Shown: piece after piece, positions 1 through 6,420 of the stretch
Layout: each line of letters starts with the position of its first letter
Numbering within the stretch: position 1 is the first letter of the stretch
NCBI GenBank assembly: GCA_046590705.1
Contig: JBKJUK010000146.1
Coordinates: 1-14,541, forward strand
Origin: JBKJUK01 sp046590705
GTDB taxonomy: Bacteria; Acidobacteriota; Thermoanaerobaculia; Gp7-AA8
DNA length: 14,541 nt
Direction: 5' to 3'
Notes under the pieces: model-generated
Told to the model about the DNA's origin: nothing
Seen by the model: only the letters and a program-made list of their open reading frames with translations
The model's database searches: none
Position numbers and translations under genes: made by a program

Positions 1-703
1 AATCCTGGATCATGCGGTTCTCGGCGCTGCCAAGGTCTCGCACTCCGACCTGAACGAGCGTGGCTACCGCCGGGATACGATTCATCACGTTATGGAAAAT
101 TGAGGCGTGCGACCAGATGAAGCCCTCGTAGGCGTCACGAAGATCGGCGTGCGCGTCGAGGTGAAGAATCCCCATTCCGGGATATTTCTCGCTGTAGGCA
201 CGGATGGAACCGAACGGTACGCTGTGGTCTCCGCCGAGCACGACCGGCATCTTCCCGCTCCGCAGTAGTTCTGACGAGAGTTCATATACCCGATCGTTCA
301 TCAGACTACTGATCTCGTTCACCGAAGCCAGCGCCGTATTGAGCGAGACATCGTCACCGATCACACCGCCAGCATCGATGATCCCGCGGGCCAGAGGCAT
401 TGCTCTGCCATTCAATTCGACCAGATGATCGTCGACTTCCAGCATGGCCAGGCCACGCTCGTAGGGGCGCCCGGTCTCGTGATCGTAAAGGTCTACCTGA
501 CGCGAGGCTTCCAGTACCGCTGCCGGTCCGCCGGATGTGCCGCCACCATATGAGGTCGTGGCCTCGAAGGGTACAGGGACGATGACGACATACGAATCGT
601 CCGCGGAGAAAGGGAGGCCGTACACGCCCGACTCCGCCGGTGCCGGTCCGTCGGGATCGAAATTTGCCGGGGTGATGCGAGAAATTTCCTGAGAGTCGTG
701 CAA
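1..703 (-). CDS. speB: Agmatinase / arginase-family ureohydrolase (N-terminal part, cut by window edge)
   Basis: Ureohydrolase-family Mn-dependent amidinohydrolase, most like agmatinase, which splits agmatine to putrescine and urea in the cytoplasm. The frame is open from about 703 to the window edge, so the C-terminus, including the third metal motif (SxDxDxxDP), lies outside. Visible motifs are an N-terminal TTSYGGGTSGGP segment typical of agmatinases, GGDHS at residues 157-161 (His160 a metal ligand) and DAHAD at 183-187 (Asp183, His185 and Asp187 metal ligands). The 23-residue His-to-Asp spacing matches my recollection of E. coli SpeB. No in-frame ATG or GTG lies nearby. TTG at 703-701 has AGGAG five bases upstream, giving MHDSQEISRI, so I chose it. 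The next gene upstream on this strand is the CPCC coiled-coil protein, about 140 bp away, so co-transcription is possible. A guanidinobutyrase or another amidinohydrolase cannot be excluded without the C-terminus. Confidence 0.88.
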   Translation of the reverse strand, partial: MHDSQEISRITPANFDPDGPAPAESGVYGLPFSADDSYVVIVPVPFEATTSYGGGTSGGPAAVLEASRQVDLYDHETGRPYERGLAMLEVDDHLVELNGRAMPLARGIIDAGGVIGDDVSLNTALASVNEISSLMNDRVYELSSELLRSGKMPVVLGGDHSVPFGSIRAYSEKYPGMGILHLDAHADLRDAYEGFIWSHASIFHNVMNRIPAVATLVQVGVRDLGSAENRMIQD

Positions 704-845
704 GTGAACTCCTGACTTCGAGAGAATGAACTTCGATTTGATGGAATGCCCCGCGAGAACGCGCGTAGGGAAGCCAGTTGCCCGCCGCGACTCACTTTCG
801 GGCAATGCAGACGTCTATGCCGGCAACGTCTGCGCGCTCGAGGTA
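704..845. other. Intergenic gap with an 8-bp hairpin (807-833)
   Basis: This 142-bp gap between two minus-strand genes contains a perfect inverted repeat, GCAGACGT at 807-814 and ACGTCTGC at 826-833, separated by 11 bases. It lies 13 bp past the stop of the CPCC protein gene. It could slow or end transcription before the ureohydrolase gene, but there is no T-run after it on the minus strand, so a standard intrinsic terminator is doubtful. I see no other structure or small gene here. Confidence 0.35.
709..713 (-). promoter_or_regulatory. Shine-Dalgarno AGGAG deciding a TTG start
   Basis: On the minus strand AGGAG is followed by a five-base spacer TTCAC and then TTG. This is the only well-placed ribosome binding site near the 5' end of the ureohydrolase frame. 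The in-frame codons upstream contain no ATG, GTG or TTG with a comparable site. The start is inferred from spacing alone. Confidence 0.6.
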
Positions 846-1136
846 TCAGTCGCGATCGAGTGCGTTCGGCATCGGTGTATCCGATTTGTCCGCACGCTCG
901 AGTGCTTCACGAAAACGGGCGTCGAGAATCCGTCCGCGATCTTTCTGGCTGTCCATCTCTTTCTGAAACCGTTTCGAGATCTCCGACTTTTTCGACTCCA
1001 GTTCGGAAACCATCGACTCGAGTGAACCATGTCTCTTCACTACTTTTGCGCGATGGAGCAGTACTTCTCCCGTGCTGCGGTCGGCGACCAGAGTTGCTTC
1101 GCAGCAGGGACAAATGATCTCGATGCTGTCAGCCAT
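846..1136 (-). CDS. Small CxxC-knuckle coiled-coil protein (conserved, function unknown)
   Basis: A 96-residue acidic and basic protein with no signal peptide or membrane segment. It opens MADSIEIICPCCEATLVAD, a strand followed by one CxxC knuckle (Cys9-Cys12, with Cys11 between), then TGEVLLH. From about residue 38 to 85 it is a charged heptad-like helix rich in E, K, R and S, probably a coiled coil. I recall similar short CPCC proteins as recurrent hypotheticals in Acidobacteriota; no function is established. There is only one cysteine pair, so any zinc ribbon would need a second chain, for example in a coiled-coil dimer (inference). The frame extends upstream, but ATG at 1136 has AGGGAGA about eight bases before it. 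It is divergent from the M28 peptidase gene, with only 109 bp between. Confidence 0.75.
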   Translation of the reverse strand: MADSIEIICPCCEATLVADRSTGEVLLHRAKVVKRHGSLESMVSELESKKSEISKRFQKEMDSQKDRGRILDARFREALERADKSDTPMPNALDRD

Positions 1137-1172
1137 GGCAAATCTCCCTCGATTTTTAGCACGACCAGGTGC

Positions 1173-1203
1173 TGCAACTTCCAACAGTTTCAGATTCTAT
1201 AAC
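1173..1203 (+). promoter_or_regulatory. Weak candidate promoter for the M28 peptidase gene
   Basis: A TATAAC hexamer at 1198-1203 sits about 42 bp before the chosen ATG, and TGCAAC at 1173-1178 lies upstream at a somewhat long 19-bp spacing. It is in the divergent gap between the CPCC protein and the peptidase, where a promoter is expected. The -35 match is poor, so this is tentative. Confidence 0.22.
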
Positions 1204-1245
1204 GCGCCGCACTCCTTCGCATTCGCGTACCATGCCATCACTCAG

Positions 1246-3477
1246 ATGTCGCGCGCCGATCTCGGGAAATTTGTTGCTTTGCTGACCTGGCTGGGAGCGT
1301 TGCTTCTTACGGTACGGCTCAGCGAGCGTGGGCCAACTCCCCTCCCCGCCACCTCCCCCGCTCACGAATTCTCCGCACTTCGTGCCAGAACGCATCTGGA
1401 CGCGCTGGCCGGAGCGATCGGGCGACGGGTCGGCGGCTCCACGGAGAGCGCGACGGCCCGAGCGTACGTGATTTCGCGGATGAAAAGTCTTCCGCAATGG
1501 GAAACGAGCGCGCAGCGAGTGTCTTCGTTCCGTCTCACCGGTGATCACGCCAGAATCTACGATCTGACAAACGTCGTAGCTGTGCTCCCGGGTAGAAGGA
1601 AAGAAGCACTGCTGGTCTCCTCGCACTATGACTCCAGCATCTCCGGTCCCGGCGCAGGTGACGACGCCGCGTCAGTTGCGGCAATGCTCGAAACCGCAAG
1701 GGCTCTCGCACAGCAACCACAACTCGAGCAAACCCTGATTTTCCTGTTCAACGAATCCGAAGAACTCGGTCTGCACGGCGCGCACGGCTTCACCCGCCAC
1801 CCTCTCCTGTCTTCCGTGCGGGCGTTTCTGAATCTCGAGTCGGCAGGCCCTTCCGGAAAACCGATCCTCTTCCAGAGCGGACCCGGAAATCCATGGCTCG
1901 CGAAAGCCTACGCCCACGCTGCTCCGCATCCGCACGGCTCCGTGCTCGCGCAGGACATTTTTCAATCCGGCGCGATTCCCTCGGACACGGACTTCAGGGT
2001 CTTCCGCGACGACGGAAATCTGCGCGGAATCGATACTGCGCTCTACCGGAATGGCTACCTCTATCACACGCCGTCAGATGAGGCTTCGCGTGTCACTTCC
2101 ACGACGCTCCAGGCAATCGGAGCGAACACTCTCGCCCTTTGCCAGCATATCGGCAGCATGCCTCACTTCCCGGCCCGGGACGACAAGTCTGCTTCGGTCT
2201 ACTACGACTTCCTCGGCCTCACCATGCTGAGCTATTCGATCGGGACCGCGCGGATCCTCGCTGTGCTCATGCTGCTGAGCGTGATCATCGCCATCTTCCT
2301 CGCTTGTAGAAGTCGGAAACCCCACCTCTCTGCATTGCTGAGCGAGACGGCTCTCCGGATCATCACGATTCCTCTTTCAATCGCGTGCGTGGCCGGAGCG
2401 GGGTTTCTGCTCTTCGCTCTAACCGGGCGTCATCACACCTGGTTCGACGATCCAGTCGCCATCGGAATGTCGTCGTCGATGCTCGGCTTTGGACTCGCAC
2501 TGCTCATGCGTCGAAAACGACCCGACACTCTCACTGAATCAGCCGCTTCGCTGCTTACCTGGTCACTGCTGTTGCTGCTGCTGACAGCGGCCGGAATCGG
2601 AGCAGGTTACCTCGCTCTCTGGTGGACAGGCGCCCTGATCGCTGTACTGCTGGTAACTGTCAGGGCGGGATCAGATGCCACAAACTATGCTGGCTGGATT
2701 CTCATCCTTCCACCAGCCCTCATGACAGTTCAGTTGGGGGAGATGCTGCTGGCCATGTTCATTCCAGTCTCCGGGCGGATGCTACTAGCCATCTCCTTCG
2801 ACACCATCATCCCTGCGCTGGCGGCAATCCCGGCCGTGCTGCTGGCGATCTCGATTCCCAAGGTCAAGCCCTTCCGCATGATCGCCACGATCCTCGCTCT
2901 GGCCGGTTTTGCAGGCATGGTGTACCTCGCCACAACGGCCAGGTATTCCGGCGATCGACCAATGCGGCTTTCGGTCGTGGAGGAACGGGCTGAAGGCGTC
3001 GCACCTATCCTTCGCCTGCGCGGTTCGGACTACCCGACTACACGCACCAATCTGCTCGCCAGTTATTTTCCTTTCGCACTGCGCGACGGTTCGGATTACG
3101 CGGTTGCTTTGTCGCGAAATTCAAAGCCTGGTCGCTCCGAAGAAATCAGAACTGAACTGAATCGCGACGGCTTCTCTCTCACGTACAGGCCAGGGCATGC
3201 TTTTTCGACCCGATTCGAATTTTCCGCGCCGCGCACGCTGGTCTGCCTCTCATGTGACCGGCAAACTCCGCTGCTCGTCTCCACGTTCTCGCTTCATGGT
3301 TCGAACAGAAGTCAATTCAGACTGGCAGTGCGGAGAGGAGCAAGGCCGGCATCACTGGAAATCGATTCAGCCACGATGGGAGTGAGTGAGGAGGCGCGAA
3401 TGCTTACCTCGCGACTTCCAGCGTCCATCGCCGTAACGTCCGTGACACACTACCTTCGAACGATCGTAGTACCCTGA
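1246..3477 (+). CDS. Membrane-anchored M28 zinc metallopeptidase, ERMP1/Fxna-like architecture
   Basis: A 743-residue M28-family aminopeptidase-like protein. After one N-terminal TM anchor (about residues 10-26) comes the peptidase domain with all di-zinc motifs: HYD (His127, Asp129), the bridging region GDDAAS (Asp139/Asp140), NESEE with catalytic Glu172 and ligand Glu173, NLESAG (Glu198) and YHTPSDE (His274). From about residue 335 to 564 there are eight or so hydrophobic segments, then a soluble C-terminal domain of about 175 residues with a CLSC pair. This order, peptidase, multi-TM, C-terminal domain, resembles eukaryotic ERMP1/Fxna and yeast vacuolar Pff1. The catalytic domain should lie outside the cytoplasm; the substrate is unknown. 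The frame is open from 1072, but that start would overlap the divergent gene. ATG 1246 (MSRADLGKF) directly precedes the anchor, although its ribosome binding site is weak, so an ATG slightly upstream remains possible. Confidence 0.88.
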   Translation: MSRADLGKFVALLTWLGALLLTVRLSERGPTPLPATSPAHEFSALRARTHLDALAGAIGRRVGGSTESATARAYVISRMKSLPQWETSAQRVSSFRLTGDHARIYDLTNVVAVLPGRRKEALLVSSHYDSSISGPGAGDDAASVAAMLETARALAQQPQLEQTLIFLFNESEELGLHGAHGFTRHPLLSSVRAFLNLESAGPSGKPILFQSGPGNPWLAKAYAHAAPHPHGSVLAQDIFQSGAIPSDTDFRVFRDDGNLRGIDTALYRNGYLYHTPSDEASRVTSTTLQAIGANTLALCQHIGSMPHFPARDDKSASVYYDFLGLTMLSYSIGTARILAVLMLLSVIIAIFLACRSRKPHLSALLSETALRIITIPLSIACVAGAGFLLFALTGRHHTWFDDPVAIGMSSSMLGFGLALLMRRKRPDTLTESAASLLTWSLLLLLLTAAGIGAGYLALWWTGALIAVLLVTVRAGSDATNYAGWILILPPALMTVQLGEMLLAMFIPVSGRMLLAISFDTIIPALAAIPAVLLAISIPKVKPFRMIATILALAGFAGMVYLATTARYSGDRPMRLSVVEERAEGVAPILRLRGSDYPTTRTNLLASYFPFALRDGSDYAVALSRNSKPGRSEEIRTELNRDGFSLTYRPGHAFSTRFEFSAPRTLVCLSCDRQTPLLVSTFSLHGSNRSQFRLAVRRGARPASLEIDSATMGVSEEARMLTSRLPASIAVTSVTHYLRTIVVP

Positions 3478-3556
3478 CTCTTCACTGAAGTGGCCGCGGA
3501 CCGCGCTATGGCGATTGAGAGAATGAAACGGGATCAATGATCCGCCGGTCGGCCTC

Positions 3557-3655
3557 TCAGCCCCGGCGGGGCGACATCGCTGTAGCCACGGCCGTGAGGC
3601 CGTGGACCGCACGCCACAGCGTATGGGAGAGCCCCGGAAGGGGCGGTATCGCGAC
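3557..3655 (+). repeat. Structured palindromic interspersed repeat, copy A
   Basis: The order is hairpin 1 (GCCCC-GGC-GGGGC), a linker containing CATCGCTGTAG, hairpin 2 (CCACGGCCGTGAGGCCGTGG at 3586-3605, 8-bp stem with a GTGA loop), a spacer of about 25 bases, and hairpin 1' (GCCCC-GGAA-GGGGC) followed by GGTATCGCGAC. Copy B at 14427-14523 has the same order and orientation; copy C at 3713-3815 is inverted. No coding capacity is apparent; the reading frames across it are shadows. Confidence 0.8.
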
Positions 3656-3712
3656 GTTGCACCGTGACGAAACCGCTGGCGAACATCGCTCGACGCCGCA
3701 GCAAAGAGATCC

Positions 3713-3815
3713 CGATGCCGCCCCGCTGGGGCTCGCAAGATGATGTGGGAGGTGGCTTCGGTCCCAGGCCTCACGGCCCTGGCTACGCAATGCCGGGCCT
3801 CCGGCCCTGTGAGGC
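3713..3815 (-). repeat. Structured palindromic interspersed repeat, copy C (inverted, diverged)
   Basis: Read on the minus strand, this has the same plan as copy A: hairpin 1 (GGGCC-GGA-GGCCC), a linker with GGCATTGCGTAGCCA, hairpin 2 (CCAGGGCCGTGAGGCCTGG, with one bulged base), a spacer, and hairpin 1' (GCCCC-AGC-GGGGC) followed by GGCATCG. Stem 1 differs from copy A at two positions on each arm, yet still pairs. Together with copy A it makes an inverted pair around about 57 bp of unrelated sequence. Confidence 0.7.
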
Positions 3816-3887
3816 GAGCGGGAAGCTGATTCGTCCTCAATAGCGACCGCGGCGCTGCTCCTTCATGACGACGGTCTCACCCGCCCA

Positions 3888-4193
3888 CGCTTCCGTCACA
3901 GGCAGGATCTTGCTCCTACTCCGGCCCCACGAACCCGACCCCCGGCCCCGCATTCACTCGCCTGCGTCCCGTCACAGGCAGGATTGCCTGTGCCACACAT
4001 CCGCTTCCTCGTTAGCCAGGAATGCGATGTCGCTTGAACTCCGGCCCCATGACCCCGGCCCCCGGCCCGCATTCACTCGCCGCGTCCCGTCACAGGCAGG
4101 ATTGCCTGTGCCACACATCCGCTTCCTCGTCCGGCAGGAACGCGACTTACTCCGGCCCCATGACCCCGGCCCCCGGCCCGCATCCACACGCAT
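3888..4193. repeat. Tandem repeat array, about 2.5 units of 111-120 bp, each with a hairpin
   Basis: Units begin with ACTCCGGCCCCA at 3918, 4038 and 4149, so the periods are 120 and 111 bp. Each unit has a C-rich segment (CCCCGGCCCCCGGCCCGCAT), then CGTCCCGTCACAGG and a perfect 8-bp hairpin CACAGGCAGGATTGCCTGTG (3973-3992 and 4091-4110), then CCACACATCCGCTTCCTCGT. A broken first hairpin is visible around 3893, and the last unit stops at the metB-like gene's stop codon. The array lies between the 3' ends of two convergent genes, so the hairpins may help end transcription. Frame is lost between copies, so it is not a repeat protein. Confidence 0.85.
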
Positions 4194-5312
4194 TCACGAC
4201 AGCGACTGCGTCAGATCGTCGATGAGGTCCTGGTGATGCTCGAGGCCGATCGACACCCTGATCAGATTCTCGGGCGTATTCGACGCTTCACCCTCGGAGG
4301 TCCTGCGGTGCTCGATCAAGCTTTCGACGCCCCCGAGGCTTGTGGCTCGGGTGAACAGTTTTGCGCGGGACACAGTCTTCAAGGCGTCAGCGCCCGATCC
4401 GTCGATGCGAAACGAAAGCATTCCGCCAAAACCAGACATCTGCGCTTTGGCGGTCTGATGAGCGGGGTGTGAGGTGAGGCCTGGATAGTGAACCGCGACA
4501 ACGCGCTGGTGGGATTCGAGAAACTCAGCGACAGCCTGAGCGTTTGCCGAGTGAACGCGCATGCGGGCCGCGAGGGTTCGAATGCCGCGCAGAACGAGCC
4601 ACGAGTTGAATGGCGAACTCACCGCACCCAGGTACTTTCGTGCATGTGCGACGCCTTCCATGAATTCATCCCGCGCGGCGAAGGCAAGCGAGCCGCCCTG
4701 CACATCAGAATGTCCGCCCAGGTATTTAGTGGTTGAGTGCAGGGCGATGTCGGCCCCCAGACTCAACGGCTGCTGCAATGCGGGTGTGGCGAAGGTACTA
4801 TCGACCACCAGGCGAGCGCCGGCCGAATGGGCGATCGCTGCCACCGCCCTGATATCGACGATGGAAAGCTGAGGGTTGGATGGGGTTTCCACCCAGATGA
4901 CTGCTGTATTCGCTCGGACTGCGCCGCTCACTTCTTCCAGGTTCGTCGAATCGACCACCGTGTAGTCCACGCCCCACTTCGCCAGGTAGTGCTGCGACAG
5001 CACGATGAAGCCGTGGTAGCTGTCGCGCGCCAGGACGATGTGAGAGTTAGCCGGCAAACTTTGAATGACTGCTGCGCCCGCTGCCTGACCCGAGCCGAAG
5101 GAGAGAGCCGCGGCTCCACCTTCGATCATGGCCAGCGCTTCTTCGAGTCTCGACTGCGTCGGATTTGATTCGCGGATGTATCCGAACTGATGGGTCGGTT
5201 GTCCGGTCTCATCTCGCTCGAAGGTTGTGGAAAGGTGGATGGGCGGGCTGATCGCGCCCGTCGTTTCGTCCGGTTCGGCACCGGCGTGAATGGCCATCGT
5301 TTCAAAATGCAT
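4194..5312 (-). CDS. metB: Cystathionine gamma-synthase/lyase-family PLP enzyme
   Basis: A 372-residue cytoplasmic PLP enzyme of the Cys/Met metabolism family (fold type I) acting in trans-sulfuration: joining cysteine to an activated homoserine, or cleaving cystathionine. Visible features are FGYIRESNPTQSRLEEALA near the N-terminus (PLP-phosphate-binding Tyr and Arg), SFGSGQAA (phosphate loop), VDSTFATP (Asp that pairs with the PLP ring nitrogen) and HSTTKYLGGHSD with the Schiff-base Lys196, close to Lys198 of E. coli MetB as I recall it. The length is typical. The C-terminal signature reads SLGGVESLIEHRRTSEGE, not the common HPA..TH form, so the exact reaction is uncertain; gamma-synthase, gamma-lyase and sulfhydrylase are all possible. 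ATG 5312 (MHFETMAIHAG) has AGGGGA upstream; the open frame beyond it is not family-like. The stop abuts the tandem repeat array. Confidence 0.85.
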   Translation of the reverse strand: MHFETMAIHAGAEPDETTGAISPPIHLSTTFERDETGQPTHQFGYIRESNPTQSRLEEALAMIEGGAAALSFGSGQAAGAAVIQSLPANSHIVLARDSYHGFIVLSQHYLAKWGVDYTVVDSTNLEEVSGAVRANTAVIWVETPSNPQLSIVDIRAVAAIAHSAGARLVVDSTFATPALQQPLSLGADIALHSTTKYLGGHSDVQGGSLAFAARDEFMEGVAHARKYLGAVSSPFNSWLVLRGIRTLAARMRVHSANAQAVAEFLESHQRVVAVHYPGLTSHPAHQTAKAQMSGFGGMLSFRIDGSGADALKTVSRAKLFTRATSLGGVESLIEHRRTSEGEASNTPENLIRVSIGLEHHQDLIDDLTQSLS

Positions 5313-5342
5313 ATTTGTCCCCTGCTCTGGATTGAGTTGCCA

Positions 5343-5381
5343 CAGTCTGCCAGACTGCAAGCGTAGTGAATCGCACTACGC
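5343..5381. promoter_or_regulatory. Two adjacent palindromes, candidate operators between divergent genes
   Basis: CAGTCTG-C-CAGACTG (5343-5357) is a perfect 7-bp inverted repeat around one base. Three bases later comes GCGTAGTG-AATCG-CACTACGC (5361-5381), a perfect 8-bp inverted repeat with a 5-bp centre. The sizes suit dimeric regulators. They lie 31-69 bp upstream of the trans-sulfuration gene start and 61-99 bp upstream of the M50 gene start, so either or both could be controlled. Neither matches the MetJ box AGACGTCT. As RNA they could also form hairpins in a leader. The function is inferred. Confidence 0.5.
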
Positions 5382-5441
5382 AAGTTTCGGCACGATTCGC
5401 CAATGCCTTCATGCAGTCGAATCGGCCGCTCTGGAAATCAG

Positions 5442-6125
5442 ATGGGCAGAATACGACTCTTTCGCATCGGACAAACCACGGTCGACCTCGAACCAAGCTT
5501 TCTTTTCCTTGTCGGCTTGTTCGTGATTCTCGAAATGGAATCGAAGGCTCCGATTCACCAGGCGCTCCTGTGGATTCCGATTCTTCTAGTCAGCGTGCTT
5601 TTTCACGAATTCGGGCACGCGGGGGCAATCAGGCTGTTCGGTTTCGGCAGCAGCGAGATTCTTCTGTCCGGAATGGGTGGTGTGACCCTCAATCGCCGGC
5701 CGACGATCCCGCTAAAAGAGGTCGTGATTTCTGCGGCAGGGCCGGCCTGCAGTTTCCTTCTTGCAGCCATTTGTGGCGTGGTGCTGGTGCTCCTTCCCGC
5801 CAGTAACGGAGATCCTTTCCTGGCCGCACTCCTCCCGTCCATGCTGCGAGCGAATGTCGTCTGGGGCATTTTCAACCTTGCACCGGTATTCCCTCTCGAC
5901 GGTGGCCAGATCGTCAAGAATCTCGTGCGCACGGTGACAACCGAAGCGCTGGCAGTTCGCATTTCTGCGGTGATTTCACTGGTTCTCGCTGTGGCCCTCG
6001 TTGTCGGAGGCATGTATCTTCGCCAGCCTTTTCTCGCTGTAATCTCGGCATTGTTCGCCTGGCAGAACTGGCAGCGCTTTCGATCGCCTCAGCCAGAGAT
6101 CGACGAGGACAAACCGGAGAGCTGA
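5442..6125 (+). CDS. M50 (site-2-protease-like) intramembrane metalloprotease
   Basis: A 227-residue membrane protein with about six hydrophobic segments. It has the M50 zinc motif HEFGH at 55-59 (His55, Glu56, His59) inside the second hydrophobic segment, and NLAPVFPLDGGQ with the third zinc ligand Asp153. SAAGPACSF is the usual AAGP motif of the small SpoIVFB/M50B subgroup. No PDZ or CBS domain is present. Such enzymes cut membrane-embedded substrates, often anti-sigma factors or regulators; the substrate here is unknown and no anti-sigma gene is adjacent. ATG 5442 (MGRIRLFRIG) has GGAAA seven bases upstream, and homologs typically begin with this kind of strand; an earlier ATG at 5403 is less likely. 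The C-terminal tail is short and acidic. It is transcribed divergently from the trans-sulfuration gene. Confidence 0.88.
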   Translation: MGRIRLFRIGQTTVDLEPSFLFLVGLFVILEMESKAPIHQALLWIPILLVSVLFHEFGHAGAIRLFGFGSSEILLSGMGGVTLNRRPTIPLKEVVISAAGPACSFLLAAICGVVLVLLPASNGDPFLAALLPSMLRANVVWGIFNLAPVFPLDGGQIVKNLVRTVTTEALAVRISAVISLVLAVALVVGGMYLRQPFLAVISALFAWQNWQRFRSPQPEIDEDKPES

Positions 6126-6193
6126 ATCAAACCATCCTCCGAGGAGGAGATAGACCGCATCCCGCACTCCCTCGTTGCGAGGCGTCCAGCGCT

Positions 6194-6223
6194 TTGACGA
6201 CGAGGCATAGTTGACACTATGTC
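6194..6223 (+). promoter_or_regulatory. Candidate promoter for the GGDEF-EAL gene, overlapping a palindrome
   Basis: TTGACG at 6194-6199 is followed 18 bp later by TATGTC at 6218-6223, a good -35 and a partial -10. CATAGT-TGAC-ACTATG (6205-6220), a 6-bp inverted repeat, overlaps the -10 and could bind a regulator. A start of transcription near 6230 would leave an untranslated leader of about 190 bases. Confidence 0.3.
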
Positions 6224-6296
6224 GAGGAGTGAATCGTCGTGCACAGAAGCCGGCAGGAAGCTTTCCGCCGCGGCAGGAACACGAGTGTGCGAAATG

Positions 6297-6338
6297 CGGG
6301 CTAGTGCTCTCTCCCCGAAAGAGGCACACTAGAGCCCG
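6297..6338 (+). promoter_or_regulatory. Long bulged hairpin in the leader of the GGDEF-EAL gene
   Basis: CGGGCTAGTG (6297-6306) can pair with CACT and AGCCCG (6327-6338) across a two-base bulge, giving a 10-bp stem. It can be extended by CTCT/AGAG across a further bulge, with a C-rich apical loop. It lies just upstream of an in-frame ATG (6343) and about 80 bases before the preferred ATG (6421). The part after the loop could hinder ribosome access or transcription. It does not resemble the known c-di-GMP riboswitch cores. It could instead sit inside coding sequence if translation starts at TTG 6211. Confidence 0.4.
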
Positions 6339-6420
6339 TCGCATGTCGAGAATTCGTAGACCCCTGTCCCGGTTCCAGCCCCGCACCGCACTGCCCGCAG
6401 GCAGGCTCGGGCTGAGCCTC

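Noticed and set aside
1072..1245. N-terminal extension of the M28 peptidase
   Set aside because: It would overlap the divergent CPCC gene and its ribosome binding site, and push the membrane anchor about 58 residues inside.
3888..4193. CRISPR array
   Set aside because: The units are over 100 bp and contiguous, with no short repeat/unique spacer alternation and no cas genes.
3865..4236. A 123-residue repetitive open frame over the tandem array
   Set aside because: The same DNA repeat is read in different frames in successive copies, so no peptide repeat is conserved. It also runs into the trans-sulfuration gene.
6135..6148. Terminator after the M50 gene (TCCTC-CGAG-GAGGA)
   Set aside because: The stem is only five base pairs and no T-run follows; too weak to list as a feature.
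6230..6420. c-di-GMP riboswitch before the GGDEF-EAL gene
   Set aside because: I see neither the conserved GEMM core segments nor a tetraloop/receptor arrangement; only a simple bulged hairpin is visible.
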